A program made the translations under genes and the position numbers. Shown in pieces: positions 41,521 through 50,239 of a DNA stretch of 64,000 nt. The stretch is from contig NZ_JAKGUG010000006.1 of the NCBI RefSeq assembly GCF_021568855.1, forward strand, positions 112,935-176,934, written 5' to 3'. The notes beneath the pieces were generated by a model that worked only from the letters and a program-made list of their open reading frames with translations, did not search any database and was not told the origin of the DNA. Each line of letters opens with the position of its first letter. Positions within the stretch are counted from its first letter, which is position 1. Source of the stretch: Dethiosulfovibrio russensis. Its GTDB lineage: Bacteria > Synergistota > Synergistia > Synergistales > Dethiosulfovibrionaceae.

Positions 41521-42276
41521 ATGACTGAGCGAGAGCTTTTAGAGGCCCTCAGGGCTGTGAAATCCGGCGATATGACCCCGGAGAGTTTTGTGGAACAGGT
41601 AAAGTTGGAGCCTTTTCAGGATCTGGGCGAGGTCAAGCTGGACCATCACAGGGCTCTAAGGAGAGGGGTTCCGGAGATAATATACTGTCCCGGTAAGAGC
41701 GATGAGCAGCTGAGGGCCATAGCGACGGCTTTAGACGGTAGAAAGGGAACTTTTATCTTTTCCAGGATAAGCGCTTTTCAAGTTGATCTCATAAGATCAC
41801 TTTTTCCTGAAGTAGTCCATCACGAGAGGGCCAGGATCGCAGCGATAGTCGATGGAGATGAAAAGAGGGGGCTTTACTCGGGCGTCACAGTGGTGGCTGC
41901 CGGTAGCAGCGATGTTCCGGTAGCGGAGGAGGCTGCGGTTACCGCCGAATACCTTGGCTGTGAGGTGCGTCGTATTTTCGATGTCGGAGTTGCGGGGATA
42001 CATCGTCTGCTGTCCTACGCGGATGTTCTGATGTCGTCCAAGGTTATAGTCGCGGTAGCTGGGATGGAAGGGGCTCTCCCCGGAGTGGTCGCCGGGTTGG
42101 TCGGATGTCCGGTAATAGCGGTTCCTACAAGTATCGGATATGGGGCCAACTTCGGGGGGCTTTCCGCTCTCCTGACCATGATAAACACCTGTGCCACAGG
42201 TGTTACGGTCGTGAATATAGATAACGGTCTGGGGGCGGGGTACACCGCAGGCACTATCGCCAGGCAGTCCAGATGA
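41521..42276 (+). CDS. larB: nickel-pincer cofactor biosynthesis carboxylase LarB
   Basis: 251 residues. The C-terminal PurE-like core shows VTVVAAGSSDVPVAEEAAVTAEYLG and AGMEGALPGVVAGLVGCPVIAVPTSIGYGANFGG. LarB carboxylates and hydrolyses nicotinic acid adenine dinucleotide, the first step of the pincer cofactor of lactate racemase and related LarA enzymes. GGGAGGGGAG precedes the ATG. It overlaps larE by 4 bases. LarC and LarA are not in the window. Confidence 0.94.
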   Translation: MTERELLEALRAVKSGDMTPESFVEQVKLEPFQDLGEVKLDHHRALRRGVPEIIYCPGKSDEQLRAIATALDGRKGTFIFSRISAFQVDLIRSLFPEVVHHERARIAAIVDGDEKRGLYSGVTVVAAGSSDVPVAEEAAVTAEYLGCEVRRIFDVGVAGIHRLLSYADVLMSSKVIVAVAGMEGALPGVVAGLVGCPVIAVPTSIGYGANFGGLSALLTMINTCATGVTVVNIDNGLGAGYTAGTIARQSR

Positions 42277-43088
42277 GACGAGGAGACGAGTCCTTACTTA
42301 GGGAGTTCTTCCCCCCCGAGGTAGCCGACAGGCTTTTAAAGCTGTCCTCCGTTTTGGTCTCCTTCTCTGGAGGGGTGGACAGCTCGGCCATACTGGCTTT
42401 GCTGGCCGGCATCATGCCTGAAAGAACGGTTCACTCCGTTCTTTTCGATTCCTTTTTACATCCTGAGAGGGAGAGAAGGAGAGCCGTTTCCATGTGTCGA
42501 GATCTTGGGGTCGATCTTAGAATAACCCCGGGACCCGAGTTGTCGGACGACCGTGTTATGGGAAACCTCGAGGGACGTTGTGCTTTCTGCAAGGAACTTC
42601 GGATACGCGAGATCCTCCGATTGAAGAAGGAGATGGGAATAAACGCAATAGTAGACGGTACGAATCACGATGATCTTCAGGATCCTACTAGGTTGGGAAA
42701 CTCCGTCCTGAATAGATATCCCGTCTTCAGCCCTCTTGCCGAGGCGGGGCTTTCAAAGCGGAGAGTCAGGGAGTTGGCGAAGGCTCTGGATATTCCATGG
42801 TGGAACGAAACCGCCACTGCCTGTATGGCGACTAGGTTCCCTCTTGGCACTGCCTTAAGAGCTGATGAAGCCAAACGGGCGTTCGATGCGGAGGAGTGTT
42901 TAAAAGAGCTGGGGCTTGAGGTCAGGGTGAGGGTTTGGAATGACTCCATATGTCTGGAGTTGTCTCCATATAGAGACGAGACGATGGTAGCCTTCAGGGA
43001 GCCGATAGTCAAAGGTCTCAAGAGTCTAGGATTCCGCAGGATAATGATCGATCTCGAGGGCTACAGTACCGGTCGTACATGGCCTTAG
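42273..43088 (+). CDS. larE: nickel-pincer cofactor sulfur transferase LarE (three-cysteine type)
   Basis: 271 residues. PP-loop SGGVDSS (residues 32-38) for AMP activation. Cys184 in ATACMATRFP matches the sulfur-donor cysteine of sacrificial LarE enzymes. Two more cysteines (C103 and C106 in GRCAFCKE) complete a set typical of LarE proteins that bind a [4Fe-4S] cluster and can turn over catalytically. It adds sulfur to the two carboxylates made by LarB. It is the second gene of the lar pair. Confidence 0.93.
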   Translation: MRRGDESLLREFFPPEVADRLLKLSSVLVSFSGGVDSSAILALLAGIMPERTVHSVLFDSFLHPERERRRAVSMCRDLGVDLRITPGPELSDDRVMGNLEGRCAFCKELRIREILRLKKEMGINAIVDGTNHDDLQDPTRLGNSVLNRYPVFSPLAEAGLSKRRVRELAKALDIPWWNETATACMATRFPLGTALRADEAKRAFDAEECLKELGLEVRVRVWNDSICLELSPYRDETMVAFREPIVKGLKSLGFRRIMIDLEGYSTGRTWP

Positions 43089-43145
43089 GTGTATAATATC
43101 GACGTGATATCAGTTATTTTCGAACGAGGAAAGGGGAGATCGCTG

Positions 43146-43892
43146 GTGCATAAGTTGGTTTTGCTTCGTCACGGCGAGAGCGTATGGAACAAGGAAAATC
43201 GCTTTACCGGTTGGACCGACGTCCCTCTGTCGGAGGATGGCGTGAAGGAAGCTCATCGGGCTGGAAGGCTTTTGACTGGAGAGGGCTATTCCTTCGATTC
43301 GGCCTATACATCGACGTTGAAAAGGGCCATAAAGACCCTGTGGATAGTGATGGAAGAGATGGATTTGATGTGGCTTCCCGTCTACAGGTCGTGGAGATTA
43401 AACGAGAGGCACTACGGAGCGCTTCAGGGATATAACAAGGCGGAGATGGCGGCGGAGAGAGGTGAGGCCCAGGTTAAGCTGTGGCGAAGGAGCTACGATG
43501 TTCCACCTCCTCCTCTTCAGGATGACGATCCCAGATACCCCGGTAAAGACCCAAAATACTCTGGTCTGTCCAAGGACGATATCCCTCGTTCCGAGTGTCT
43601 TAAGGATACGGTCGATCGCTTTCTTCCCTACTGGAACGAGGTGATCGCTCCGGCTATAAGATCGGGAGAGAAGGTCCTCGTAGTCGCACATGGCAACAGT
43701 CTTAGGGCCCTTGTCAAATATCTGGATCGTATTCCCGACGATGAGATCCCGGGGGTGAACATTCCGACGGGGATACCTCTGGTTTACGAGTTGGACGAGG
43801 AACTTAAACCTCAGAACCATTATTATCTGGGGGATGCTGACTCTGTCCTCAAAGCTCAACAGGCCGTGGCGAATCAGGGGAAAGCGAAATAG
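43146..43892 (+). CDS. gpmA: 2,3-bisphosphoglycerate-dependent phosphoglycerate mutase
   Basis: 248 residues. The phosphohistidine motif [26 protein letters not shown] and the second active-site region ([40 protein letters not shown]) are intact. It interconverts 3- and 2-phosphoglycerate in glycolysis and gluconeogenesis. GTG 43146 gives the usual start and follows GGGGAG; an upstream in-frame ATG (43089) would add unrelated residues. Confidence 0.95.
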   Translation: MHKLVLLRHGESVWNKENRFTGWTDVPLSEDGVKEAHRAGRLLTGEGYSFDSAYTSTLKRAIKTLWIVMEEMDLMWLPVYRSWRLNERHYGALQGYNKAEMAAERGEAQVKLWRRSYDVPPPPLQDDDPRYPGKDPKYSGLSKDDIPRSECLKDTVDRFLPYWNEVIAPAIRSGEKVLVVAHGNSLRALVKYLDRIPDDEIPGVNIPTGIPLVYELDEELKPQNHYYLGDADSVLKAQQAVANQGKAK

Positions 43893-43897
43893 AGATT

Positions 43898-44518
43898 ATG
43901 AGACTCCGTCTCGGAAAAAGCAGTCCAATCCTTTTGGTAATCTGTTCCCTGTGGCTTTGCCTGACTCCCGCCTACGGAGATCCCGGGTATCCTTCCGGCC
44001 TTATCCGGGATGGGGGCTTTGTCCAGATACACTGTTTCGATGAAGACAAGGCTCCTGTGGTGCAGCAAGTCCTTAGGGATTATTTTGACGTTTTAGACGA
44101 CAGCATGTCGTCTAAAAGGCAGAGGTTGTATTCCATCTACGTCTCTCGTTCTTCTATAAAATACGGAGTGGATCCCTTTATCCTAGCTTCAGTCATGATC
44201 CAAAGGTCCGGGCTCTCCTGGGTTTTGGAGGAGGGAGGGTACTATGGTTTGATGGCTATAGATTGGGAGAAACACAGGAGATGGATCACGGAGGACCATC
44301 CTAGGGTTCAGTCCAGGAGGGTCCTCTGTAAACCCGTCATAAACGTCAGGATCGGTGCAGATCTGATGTCTCGCAATCTGAAACGAAGTGGCATGAACTA
44401 CGATGTTATGATAAGGAACGAATATGATGATTTTCCCGGAGCGTACGAGGTCATATGGGAACACTACAGAAACATGGCCCGCCTTTTCAGGGAAAGAATT
44501 GAGGACGATAGGTTTTAA
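43898..44518 (+). CDS. secreted transglycosylase-fold protein lacking the catalytic glutamate
   Basis: 206 residues with a signal peptide (about 1-27). Residues about 80-195 resemble the Slt lysozyme-like fold: SIKYGVDPFILASVMIQRSG and a following GYYGLMAID where true enzymes have GLMQ. The catalytic Glu of the ExSG motif is replaced by Arg103 (IQRSG). So it probably does not cleave peptidoglycan and may bind it or act as a scaffold. The gene follows gpmA by 5 bases. Confidence 0.65.
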   Translation: MRLRLGKSSPILLVICSLWLCLTPAYGDPGYPSGLIRDGGFVQIHCFDEDKAPVVQQVLRDYFDVLDDSMSSKRQRLYSIYVSRSSIKYGVDPFILASVMIQRSGLSWVLEEGGYYGLMAIDWEKHRRWITEDHPRVQSRRVLCKPVINVRIGADLMSRNLKRSGMNYDVMIRNEYDDFPGAYEVIWEHYRNMARLFRERIEDDRF

Positions 44519-44543
44519 TGTTCTGCTGCATGTGAATTGCAGC

Positions 44544-45350
44544 TTACTCCGTAGGTATTATAAGTATCGGACATCTGGTCCTTTCAACGAGGGCTTCCGC
44601 TGTGTTGCCGAGTATCAGTTGCCATATGTCCGTCTTAAGAGGTAAACCAAGGACCAGGAGAGATGTGCTTAGGTCGACTATCGCCTTGGGTAGCTCCTCC
44701 TCCGTCTGACCTCCTACCAGTTTGGTCTCGACTAGATCGTTCCACATTTCGACCTCCTCTTTTGCGGCTTCCATAGCTTTGGAGGCCTGGTTGAAAAGGC
44801 CATGTGCCATGGAGGCGTCTTCCATGGGAACTCCGTGTAATAAGGTTATCCTCGTCTCCTTCTGTCGTTTGTCCAGAACCTTTTTCACTCCGTCCAGGAT
44901 GTCCTGTGTCCTGTTTACCTCCAGATCGGTAGCCACTACGACGTTTTTCAGTATATCTCCTGGTATGGTCGGAGGGGTGTTCCATCGGAGTATCAATTGA
45001 GGCAGGCCCAGAGATTGAACGAGAGGGACTATAGCGGTGTCGGGGGAAACGGTTATCACCGCTACGGAGAAGTCCTCTCTTCGCACTATTGCGGAAAATA
45101 CCTCGTCTTTTTCTCCTGCTTCCACGTAGAAGCGAAAAGGCACGCCGTTCGGGATGGATCTCTCGCACATTTCCTTCAGTATTTCTTGAGCTCCGGAGAC
45201 GACAGACGGGGTCTCTACGCCTATCGACGTGCTCACGACGTGTACCGCTACTATCTCTTCCGATCTCTCTGTTAGATGTGTCGCCACCCATTTTAAATCC
45301 CTTTCGGATCTTTCCGATAGGTCGGAGGGGTACAGTATCTTTCTAAACAT
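44544..45350 (-). CDS. tandem universal stress protein (two USP domains)
   Basis: 268 residues. Two UspA-like halves: about 1-140 (MFRKILYPSDLSERSERDLKW) and about 145-268 (LKNVVVATDLEVNRTQDIL, ending GNTAEALVERTRCPILIIP, which fits the nucleotide-binding G-x9-G(S/T) turn). The second half looks better kept. ATG 45350 lies 8 bases after AAGGAG, so the frame upstream of it is not used. Role under stress is inferred from the family only. Confidence 0.85.
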   Translation of the reverse strand: MFRKILYPSDLSERSERDLKWVATHLTERSEEIVAVHVVSTSIGVETPSVVSGAQEILKEMCERSIPNGVPFRFYVEAGEKDEVFSAIVRREDFSVAVITVSPDTAIVPLVQSLGLPQLILRWNTPPTIPGDILKNVVVATDLEVNRTQDILDGVKKVLDKRQKETRITLLHGVPMEDASMAHGLFNQASKAMEAAKEEVEMWNDLVETKLVGGQTEEELPKAIVDLSTSLLVLGLPLKTDIWQLILGNTAEALVERTRCPILIIPTE

Positions 45351-45453
45351 GAAGATCGCTCCTTCCGTCTTTAGGCTAGGGTATCTATTTCCATAATATC
45401 GAAATAATGAGTCTTGTCCATCTTGGATGTGACGAACGACGGGAGTGTTTGCA

Positions 45454-46332
45454 GTGGATAGGGACAGACAGTGGATGGCAATCGAATTTCTGAGTAGGGT
45501 CTTTAAGTGGCTGCCCCATGGAATGGCGCTTCGTATAGGAGCTTCCCTGGGGTGGCTGTTGTGGTTTTTCAGTAAATCGAGGGTGGACAGGGCTGAAGCC
45601 CGTTGTGTCAGGGCTATGGGGGTTGGACCGACCGACGCTAGGCGCATAGTTCGGGAATCCTATATTAATCACGGTAGATGTGTCGCGGAGTTCGTGAGAT
45701 TGCCTCTTCTGGAGCATAGATTAGAAAAGTTGGTTACCGTAACCGGCATGGAGAATCTCGAGAGAGCTTTTTCAAGGGGCAAGGGCGTCATTCTCCTTTC
45801 AGCCCATATCGGGAATTGGGAAGTTGCTGCTGCTTTACTTGCTCGGAGAGGATTTCCTATGAACGCCATAGGAGCGGAGCAACGAGATCCAAGGGTGACC
45901 GATCTGATAGTGTCAACCAGGGCCCGGTGTGGAATAAAGGGAATAAGTAAGGGATTCAGCCTGAAATCGGCTCTGTCCTGTCTCAGAAAGGGGGAGGTTC
46001 TCTGCATATTGTTGGATCAGGATGCGAAGGACAAAGGGGTCGTCGTTCCTTTTCTGGGAGCTCCTGCCAGCACCCCCTACGGTCCGGTCAAGATAGCCTC
46101 TAAGCTTGGTGCCTCGGTGGTTCCAGTTTTCTCGATTCGAATGGGTAAGTCCTCTTTGTTCGACCTTAGGATACTGCCTCCCATAGAGATGCCTGGATCG
46201 GATGCCTCGGAAGAGTCTTTTTTGGAAGCCGTCACTAGATGTAACGACTGTCTCAGTCAGGGAATATCGAAAAATCCGGAGCAGTGGATGTGGTTGTATC
46301 CCCGTTGGGCGAGCACCTTAGGGGAAAAATAA
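45454..46332 (+). CDS. LpxL/HtrB-family lysophospholipid acyltransferase
   Basis: 292 residues. A membrane-anchoring N-terminus, then the acyltransferase core with LSAHIGNWEVAAALL (the H-x5-E catalytic motif of LpxL enzymes), LLDQDAKDKGVVVPFLGAPAST and the ending PEQWMWLYPRW. In Gram-negative bacteria this family adds secondary acyl chains to lipid A, in keeping with a diderm envelope. GTG 45454 is 8 bases after GGGAG. Other starts (45445, 45475) are possible. It overlaps the next gene. Confidence 0.88.
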   Translation: MDRDRQWMAIEFLSRVFKWLPHGMALRIGASLGWLLWFFSKSRVDRAEARCVRAMGVGPTDARRIVRESYINHGRCVAEFVRLPLLEHRLEKLVTVTGMENLERAFSRGKGVILLSAHIGNWEVAAALLARRGFPMNAIGAEQRDPRVTDLIVSTRARCGIKGISKGFSLKSALSCLRKGEVLCILLDQDAKDKGVVVPFLGAPASTPYGPVKIASKLGASVVPVFSIRMGKSSLFDLRILPPIEMPGSDASEESFLEAVTRCNDCLSQGISKNPEQWMWLYPRWASTLGEK

Positions 46333-46796
46333 GCTTGTATCTCTCCATCGATCCGGGGCGGTCCAAGTTCGGTTGGGCCTTGGTAGAAGATAATGGACAA
46401 TTTCTTTGTTCAGGTATCATGGGTCTCTCTATGTTAGAGAGTTTTCTGTCGAAACTGGTAAAAAGGCTCCCTCTTTCCCTTGACGAGATTCCGTTAGAGG
46501 GTAAACTTGAAACAACCTCGAGATCTAAGATAGACGGGGTTTTCATAGGAAACGGAACCGGAAGGGAGCTATTTATCGAAAAGGTAGAGCGTTCTTTCCC
46601 TTGGTATCGTTTGATAGACGAACGCAATTCGACCTTGGAGGCCAGGGAGATATATTGGACTTTTCACCCTCCTACGGGGTGGAGACGTCTTTTGCCTTTG
46701 TCGCTCCAGATTCCACCTAGAGCGGTCGACGATTTGGCAGCTTATTGTATCGCCATGAGAGGGATAAGAGAGATTTACGATAAGGAGATAAGATAA
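46284..46796 (+). CDS. YqgF/RuvC-like RNase H-fold protein
   Basis: 170 residues. It begins with SIDPGRSKFGWALVEDNG (first strand with the catalytic-type Asp) and has LIDERNSTLEAREIYW and AVDDLAAYCIAM towards the end, close to the Holliday-junction-resolvase-like YqgF set. ATG 46284 has GGAG six bases before it, but TTG 46335 would start nearer the domain. It is probably not the essential pre-16S nuclease itself, because the sequence is longer and divergent. It is coupled to the acyltransferase and CheX genes. Confidence 0.65.
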   Translation: MDVVVSPLGEHLRGKISLYLSIDPGRSKFGWALVEDNGQFLCSGIMGLSMLESFLSKLVKRLPLSLDEIPLEGKLETTSRSKIDGVFIGNGTGRELFIEKVERSFPWYRLIDERNSTLEAREIYWTFHPPTGWRRLLPLSLQIPPRAVDDLAAYCIAMRGIREIYDKEIR

Positions 46797-47284
46797 TGTC
46801 CAACCAGAAACTTACTACCCTGGTAAATACATTTGGAACGTCGTTGATATCTGTGGCAGGAGAGGTCGGTGTGTCCGTAGAACTTCAGAAATCCCAGATA
46901 TCCAGAGGGGTCAAGGTCGAGAATGCCTGCTGTGCCTCTCTTATAGGTATAGTTGGGGACGGCATTCAGGGCACCATAGTGATAATGTTGGACGAAGGTG
47001 GTTTTATCTCCACCGTGACGGCCATGTCCGGAGGAATGATTCAGCCTAACTTGGAGGACTCCATAGCAATGAGTGTCGTAGGAGAGTTGTCGAACATGGT
47101 TAGCGGGAGGGCTTTGACCCAGGCATCCCTGCCTGGGGTGGATGTCACCCCGCCGCAGCTCATTACTGGAGCGAGCATAAAAACCGTGCCGTCTCAGTCG
47201 TCGGATATAATAAGCTTCACCCTTCCTTTCTCCGTGATAGGAGGAGGATGGGCCTATCTGGTTCTTTCTTTCAATAGCATATAA
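46796..47284 (+). CDS. CheX/CheC-type chemotaxis phosphatase
   Basis: 162 residues of the CheX fold. The active-site helix is AMSVVGELSNMVSGRAL, which holds the ExxN pair that hydrolyses phospho-CheY. The C-terminal strands (DIISFTLPFSVIGGGWAYLVLSF) match the family. It overlaps the YqgF-like gene by one base. No other chemotaxis gene is in the window. The FapA-like protein at 28665 is the only related item. Confidence 0.87.
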   Translation: MSNQKLTTLVNTFGTSLISVAGEVGVSVELQKSQISRGVKVENACCASLIGIVGDGIQGTIVIMLDEGGFISTVTAMSGGMIQPNLEDSIAMSVVGELSNMVSGRALTQASLPGVDVTPPQLITGASIKTVPSQSSDIISFTLPFSVIGGGWAYLVLSFNSI

Positions 47285-47322
47285 TTCTGTTCGGCGTCGT
47301 AAGCCAGCGTAGCGCGAGTTAG

Positions 47323-47359
47323 GGCTGTTCATATCCAAGGATGGAGCAGCCTCTTTTTT
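47323..47359 (+). terminator. terminator after cheX-like gene
   Basis: GGCTGTTCATATCC pairs imperfectly with GGATGGAGCAGCC around AA, followed by TCTTTTTT. The stem holds in the GGCTG/CAGCC base and the TCC/GGA tip. Confidence 0.7.
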
Positions 47360-47399
47360 CGTATATTTAAACTTTATCATCGATTTGGAGTGGTTTTTG

Positions 47400-48827
47400 G
47401 TGAAGAGTCGCGGATTTAGGGTCGTATGGGAAGAGTCCATACTTGTCTATGCCCTGGCAAAGTGGTTTTTACTGGCTGTTCTAGCTGGTGCCGTGGTCGG
47501 ATCGGTAACTACGTTTTTCGTTAATTCTCTCGAATGGGCTATATCGTGGACCGCTAAATCACCTCCGACCTTCTTGTGGTATCTTTTGCCTCTCGGTATC
47601 GTGGCCAGTACCCTTATAATCAGATGTTTTGCTCCCGATGCCAGAGGTCACGGCACGGAGAAGGTAATAGAGGCCATTCACGAACATTCCGGAAAAATCT
47701 CCGTGAAGGTTATTCCCATAAAGCTAATAACCACGGTCATTACGGTGGCAGCCGGAGGATCGGCCGGTAAGGAAGGACCAGCGGCTCAGATCGGTGCCGG
47801 TCTTACATCCTCCTTGGCGAGTCTATTGAGATTCAGCGATCTAGACAGAAAAAAACTCGTGATATGCGGTATCTCTGCCGGCTTCGCTGCGGTTTTCGGA
47901 ACTCCCGTGGCAGGGGCCATCTTTGGTTTGGAGGTACTTTATATAGGCCAGGTGTTCTACGACGTGCTGTTCCCATCGTTTATCAGTGGGGTTGTCTCCC
48001 ATCTTGTCGCGACCTCTTTGGGGATGTCTTACGGGTATTATCCCCTTTGCGATATCCCGGCCATGTCCGGGGGGATTTTTCTGTGGATGGTCGTAGCAGG
48101 GGCTTTTTTCGGTTTTGTCTCTTTTCTTCATATCGAAATAATGTCCTTTTTCGAGAGGGTCTTTTCTAAGGTCAGAGGTGGTTTGGTCGTAAAGGCTATC
48201 CTTGGAGCTGTGTTGATACTTTTCTTGGCTCAAGCCGTAGGAGGGGAGTATTTCGGTCTCGGTACCGACGTGATAGACAGGGCTTTACACGGAGAAAAGC
48301 TGCCGGGACTGGCTTTCCTCTGGAAGTCTATTTTTACCGCTATAACCTTGAGTTGCGGAGGCAGCGGAGGGGTAGTGACTCCTATCTTTTTCATAGGGGC
48401 TACTGCAGGCGTAACCTTTGCCTCTCTTTTCGGCCTTAACGGAGCTCTTTTCGGTCCCATCGGTTTCGTAGCGGTACTTGCCGGTTGTGCCAATGCTCCT
48501 ATATCCGCGAGCATAATGGCGGTGGAGCTTTTCGGATCCTCCGTCGCTTCTTTCGCTGCCATAGCCTGCATAACGTCTTTTCTGTTGGTTGGGCATAGAA
48601 GCGTATATCCAAGTCAGATTTTGGCCAGATCCAAATCTCCCTTGATACTGATCAGTGCCAAGCCGAGCAGAGTCGATTTGGCCAGGAGCCTTCCGAAACC
48701 TGAGGACTCTCTCTTCTCCCCTCTTATAAAAAAGATAGCTATGGCCATGCAAAGAACTTTTGGTATAAAGGCTCCTTGTCGCTTCAGAAAGCCTTTCCGA
48801 AAGGATCGTCCTAGAAAGGAAAAATAA
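47400..48827 (+). CDS. ClC-family chloride channel/transporter
   Basis: 475 residues. Signatures include GHGTEKVIEAI, GGSAGKEGPAAQIGAG (the gating Glu is present), GFAAVFGTPVAGAIFGLEV and a C-terminal GCANAPISASIMAVELFG. The tail is basic and lacks the CBS pair of some ClCs. The gating glutamate keeps H+/Cl- exchange possible; the GHGT filter variant makes a pure channel or a fluoride or nitrate specificity possible too. GTG 47400 follows GGAG by 9 bases; the TTG at 47385 is the alternative. Confidence 0.92.
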   Translation: MKSRGFRVVWEESILVYALAKWFLLAVLAGAVVGSVTTFFVNSLEWAISWTAKSPPTFLWYLLPLGIVASTLIIRCFAPDARGHGTEKVIEAIHEHSGKISVKVIPIKLITTVITVAAGGSAGKEGPAAQIGAGLTSSLASLLRFSDLDRKKLVICGISAGFAAVFGTPVAGAIFGLEVLYIGQVFYDVLFPSFISGVVSHLVATSLGMSYGYYPLCDIPAMSGGIFLWMVVAGAFFGFVSFLHIEIMSFFERVFSKVRGGLVVKAILGAVLILFLAQAVGGEYFGLGTDVIDRALHGEKLPGLAFLWKSIFTAITLSCGGSGGVVTPIFFIGATAGVTFASLFGLNGALFGPIGFVAVLAGCANAPISASIMAVELFGSSVASFAAIACITSFLLVGHRSVYPSQILARSKSPLILISAKPSRVDLARSLPKPEDSLFSPLIKKIAMAMQRTFGIKAPCRFRKPFRKDRPRKEK

Positions 48828-48864
48828 AGATGGGCCGGAGTTTTTTTAAACTCCGGCCCATCTT
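48827..48864. terminator. bidirectional terminator between the ClC and gltP-like genes
   Basis: AAGATGGGCCGGAGTTT and AAACTCCGGCCCATCTT form a perfect stem. It overlaps the ClC stop codon and serves both convergent genes. Confidence 0.88.
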
Positions 48865-48870
48865 CGAGCT

Positions 48871-50076
48871 TTAAAGGGACAGTTCTCCCTCTGTCTTCGC
48901 TACTACCGTCGTTATACAGGCATCGCCGGTTACGTTTAAGGAGGTACGGGCCATATCTAGGACTGCGTCTATTCCCGCCACCAGGGCAACTCCCTCCATT
49001 GGAAGCCCCGCCTGGGTGACCACTAGAGTCAACATTATAAGCCCCGCTCCGGGGACTCCTGCCGTTCCGATCGAGGCCAAAGTGGCCGTCACTATTATTC
49101 CGACCTGGGCTCCCAAGGAGAGGTCTATACCGAAGGCCTGAGCTATGAATAGGGCACATACGCCTTGATAGAGGGCTGTCCCGTCCATGTTGATGGTCGC
49201 TCCCAGAGGAAGGACAAAGGAGGATATTTTTTCTGAAACCCCCATGTTTTCCTGAGTGCAGGTCATGGTGACCGGAAGAGTGGCAGAGCTGGACCTAGTT
49301 ACGAAGGCCGTTATACTGGCCTCCTTGATCCCGCTGAAAAACCATGTCGGTGATTTTTTCGTAACTAAGCTTACCAATCCGGAGTATACGATTATTGCGT
49401 GGGCGATACATCCCAGATAGACCGCTCCTATGACCTTGGCAAAAGGAGCCAACACGGAAATTCCGTATTTGGATACGGTTACGGCGATTAGAGCGAATAC
49501 CCCGTATGGTGCCAAGGACATGACTAACTCGGTGACCTTGTACATTGTTTCAGCGATGGAGTCCATAACGGATAGGATCGGTTTTCCCTTTTCCCCGGCC
49601 AAAACCGCCGCTATGCCGAAGAAGAGAGAGAAAACTATTATCTGCAGCATGTGTCCCTGAGCCAGAGCCTGGACGGGGTTGCTCGGGAACATCCCGATGA
49701 CTACCTGGGCCAGTGTTGGGGCGGTCTTGCCGCTGACGGCAGTTACGTTTTCGATGTTCATTCCTGCTCCAGGCTGAAAGAAGTGTCCCATGGATAGGCC
49801 GATAACTATGGCGACTGCAGTCGTCCCCAGATAGAGTAGAATGGTCTTTATCCCTATTCTACCCAGGGTTTTCGGATCTCCTATCGAGGAGACTCCTACC
49901 ACCAAACTGGAGAATACTAGAGGAACTATCAACATTTTCAACAATGTGATGAAAATTTTGCCGATCGGTTCGACGACTGCCACCTTGGGGCCTATCATCA
50001 CCCCTGCCACGATACCTAATACAAAGCCAATGGTGATCTTCCATATCAACGGTATTTTTTTCCTGGTCTGACTCAT
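48871..50076 (-). CDS. dicarboxylate/amino acid:cation symporter (DAACS, GltP-like)
   Basis: 401 residues of the glutamate-transporter fold: the serine-rich hairpin TRSSSATLP, the Na+/substrate motif GATINMDGTALYQG and GTAGVPGAGLIMLTLV near the second hairpin, then AGIDAVLDMARTSLNVTGD with the substrate-binding Asp/Thr/Asn. It imports glutamate, aspartate or C4-dicarboxylates with Na+ or H+. RBS AAGGAGG precedes the ATG at 50076. Confidence 0.95.
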   Translation of the reverse strand: MSQTRKKIPLIWKITIGFVLGIVAGVMIGPKVAVVEPIGKIFITLLKMLIVPLVFSSLVVGVSSIGDPKTLGRIGIKTILLYLGTTAVAIVIGLSMGHFFQPGAGMNIENVTAVSGKTAPTLAQVVIGMFPSNPVQALAQGHMLQIIVFSLFFGIAAVLAGEKGKPILSVMDSIAETMYKVTELVMSLAPYGVFALIAVTVSKYGISVLAPFAKVIGAVYLGCIAHAIIVYSGLVSLVTKKSPTWFFSGIKEASITAFVTRSSSATLPVTMTCTQENMGVSEKISSFVLPLGATINMDGTALYQGVCALFIAQAFGIDLSLGAQVGIIVTATLASIGTAGVPGAGLIMLTLVVTQAGLPMEGVALVAGIDAVLDMARTSLNVTGDACITTVVAKTEGELSL

Positions 50077-50239
50077 TAGACAATCCTCCTTGAAAAAATA
50101 TTTGATATGGCGGAATTTTTCGCCACTCAGTAACAGTATACCCCATGAGTTCCTCTACGGGCTATTGTATAGGCTCTATCTTTAGTATAATGAATCTCAG
50201 GTTTACGTGGCTATTGTAGCTGGCACAGGGAGGTCTACG

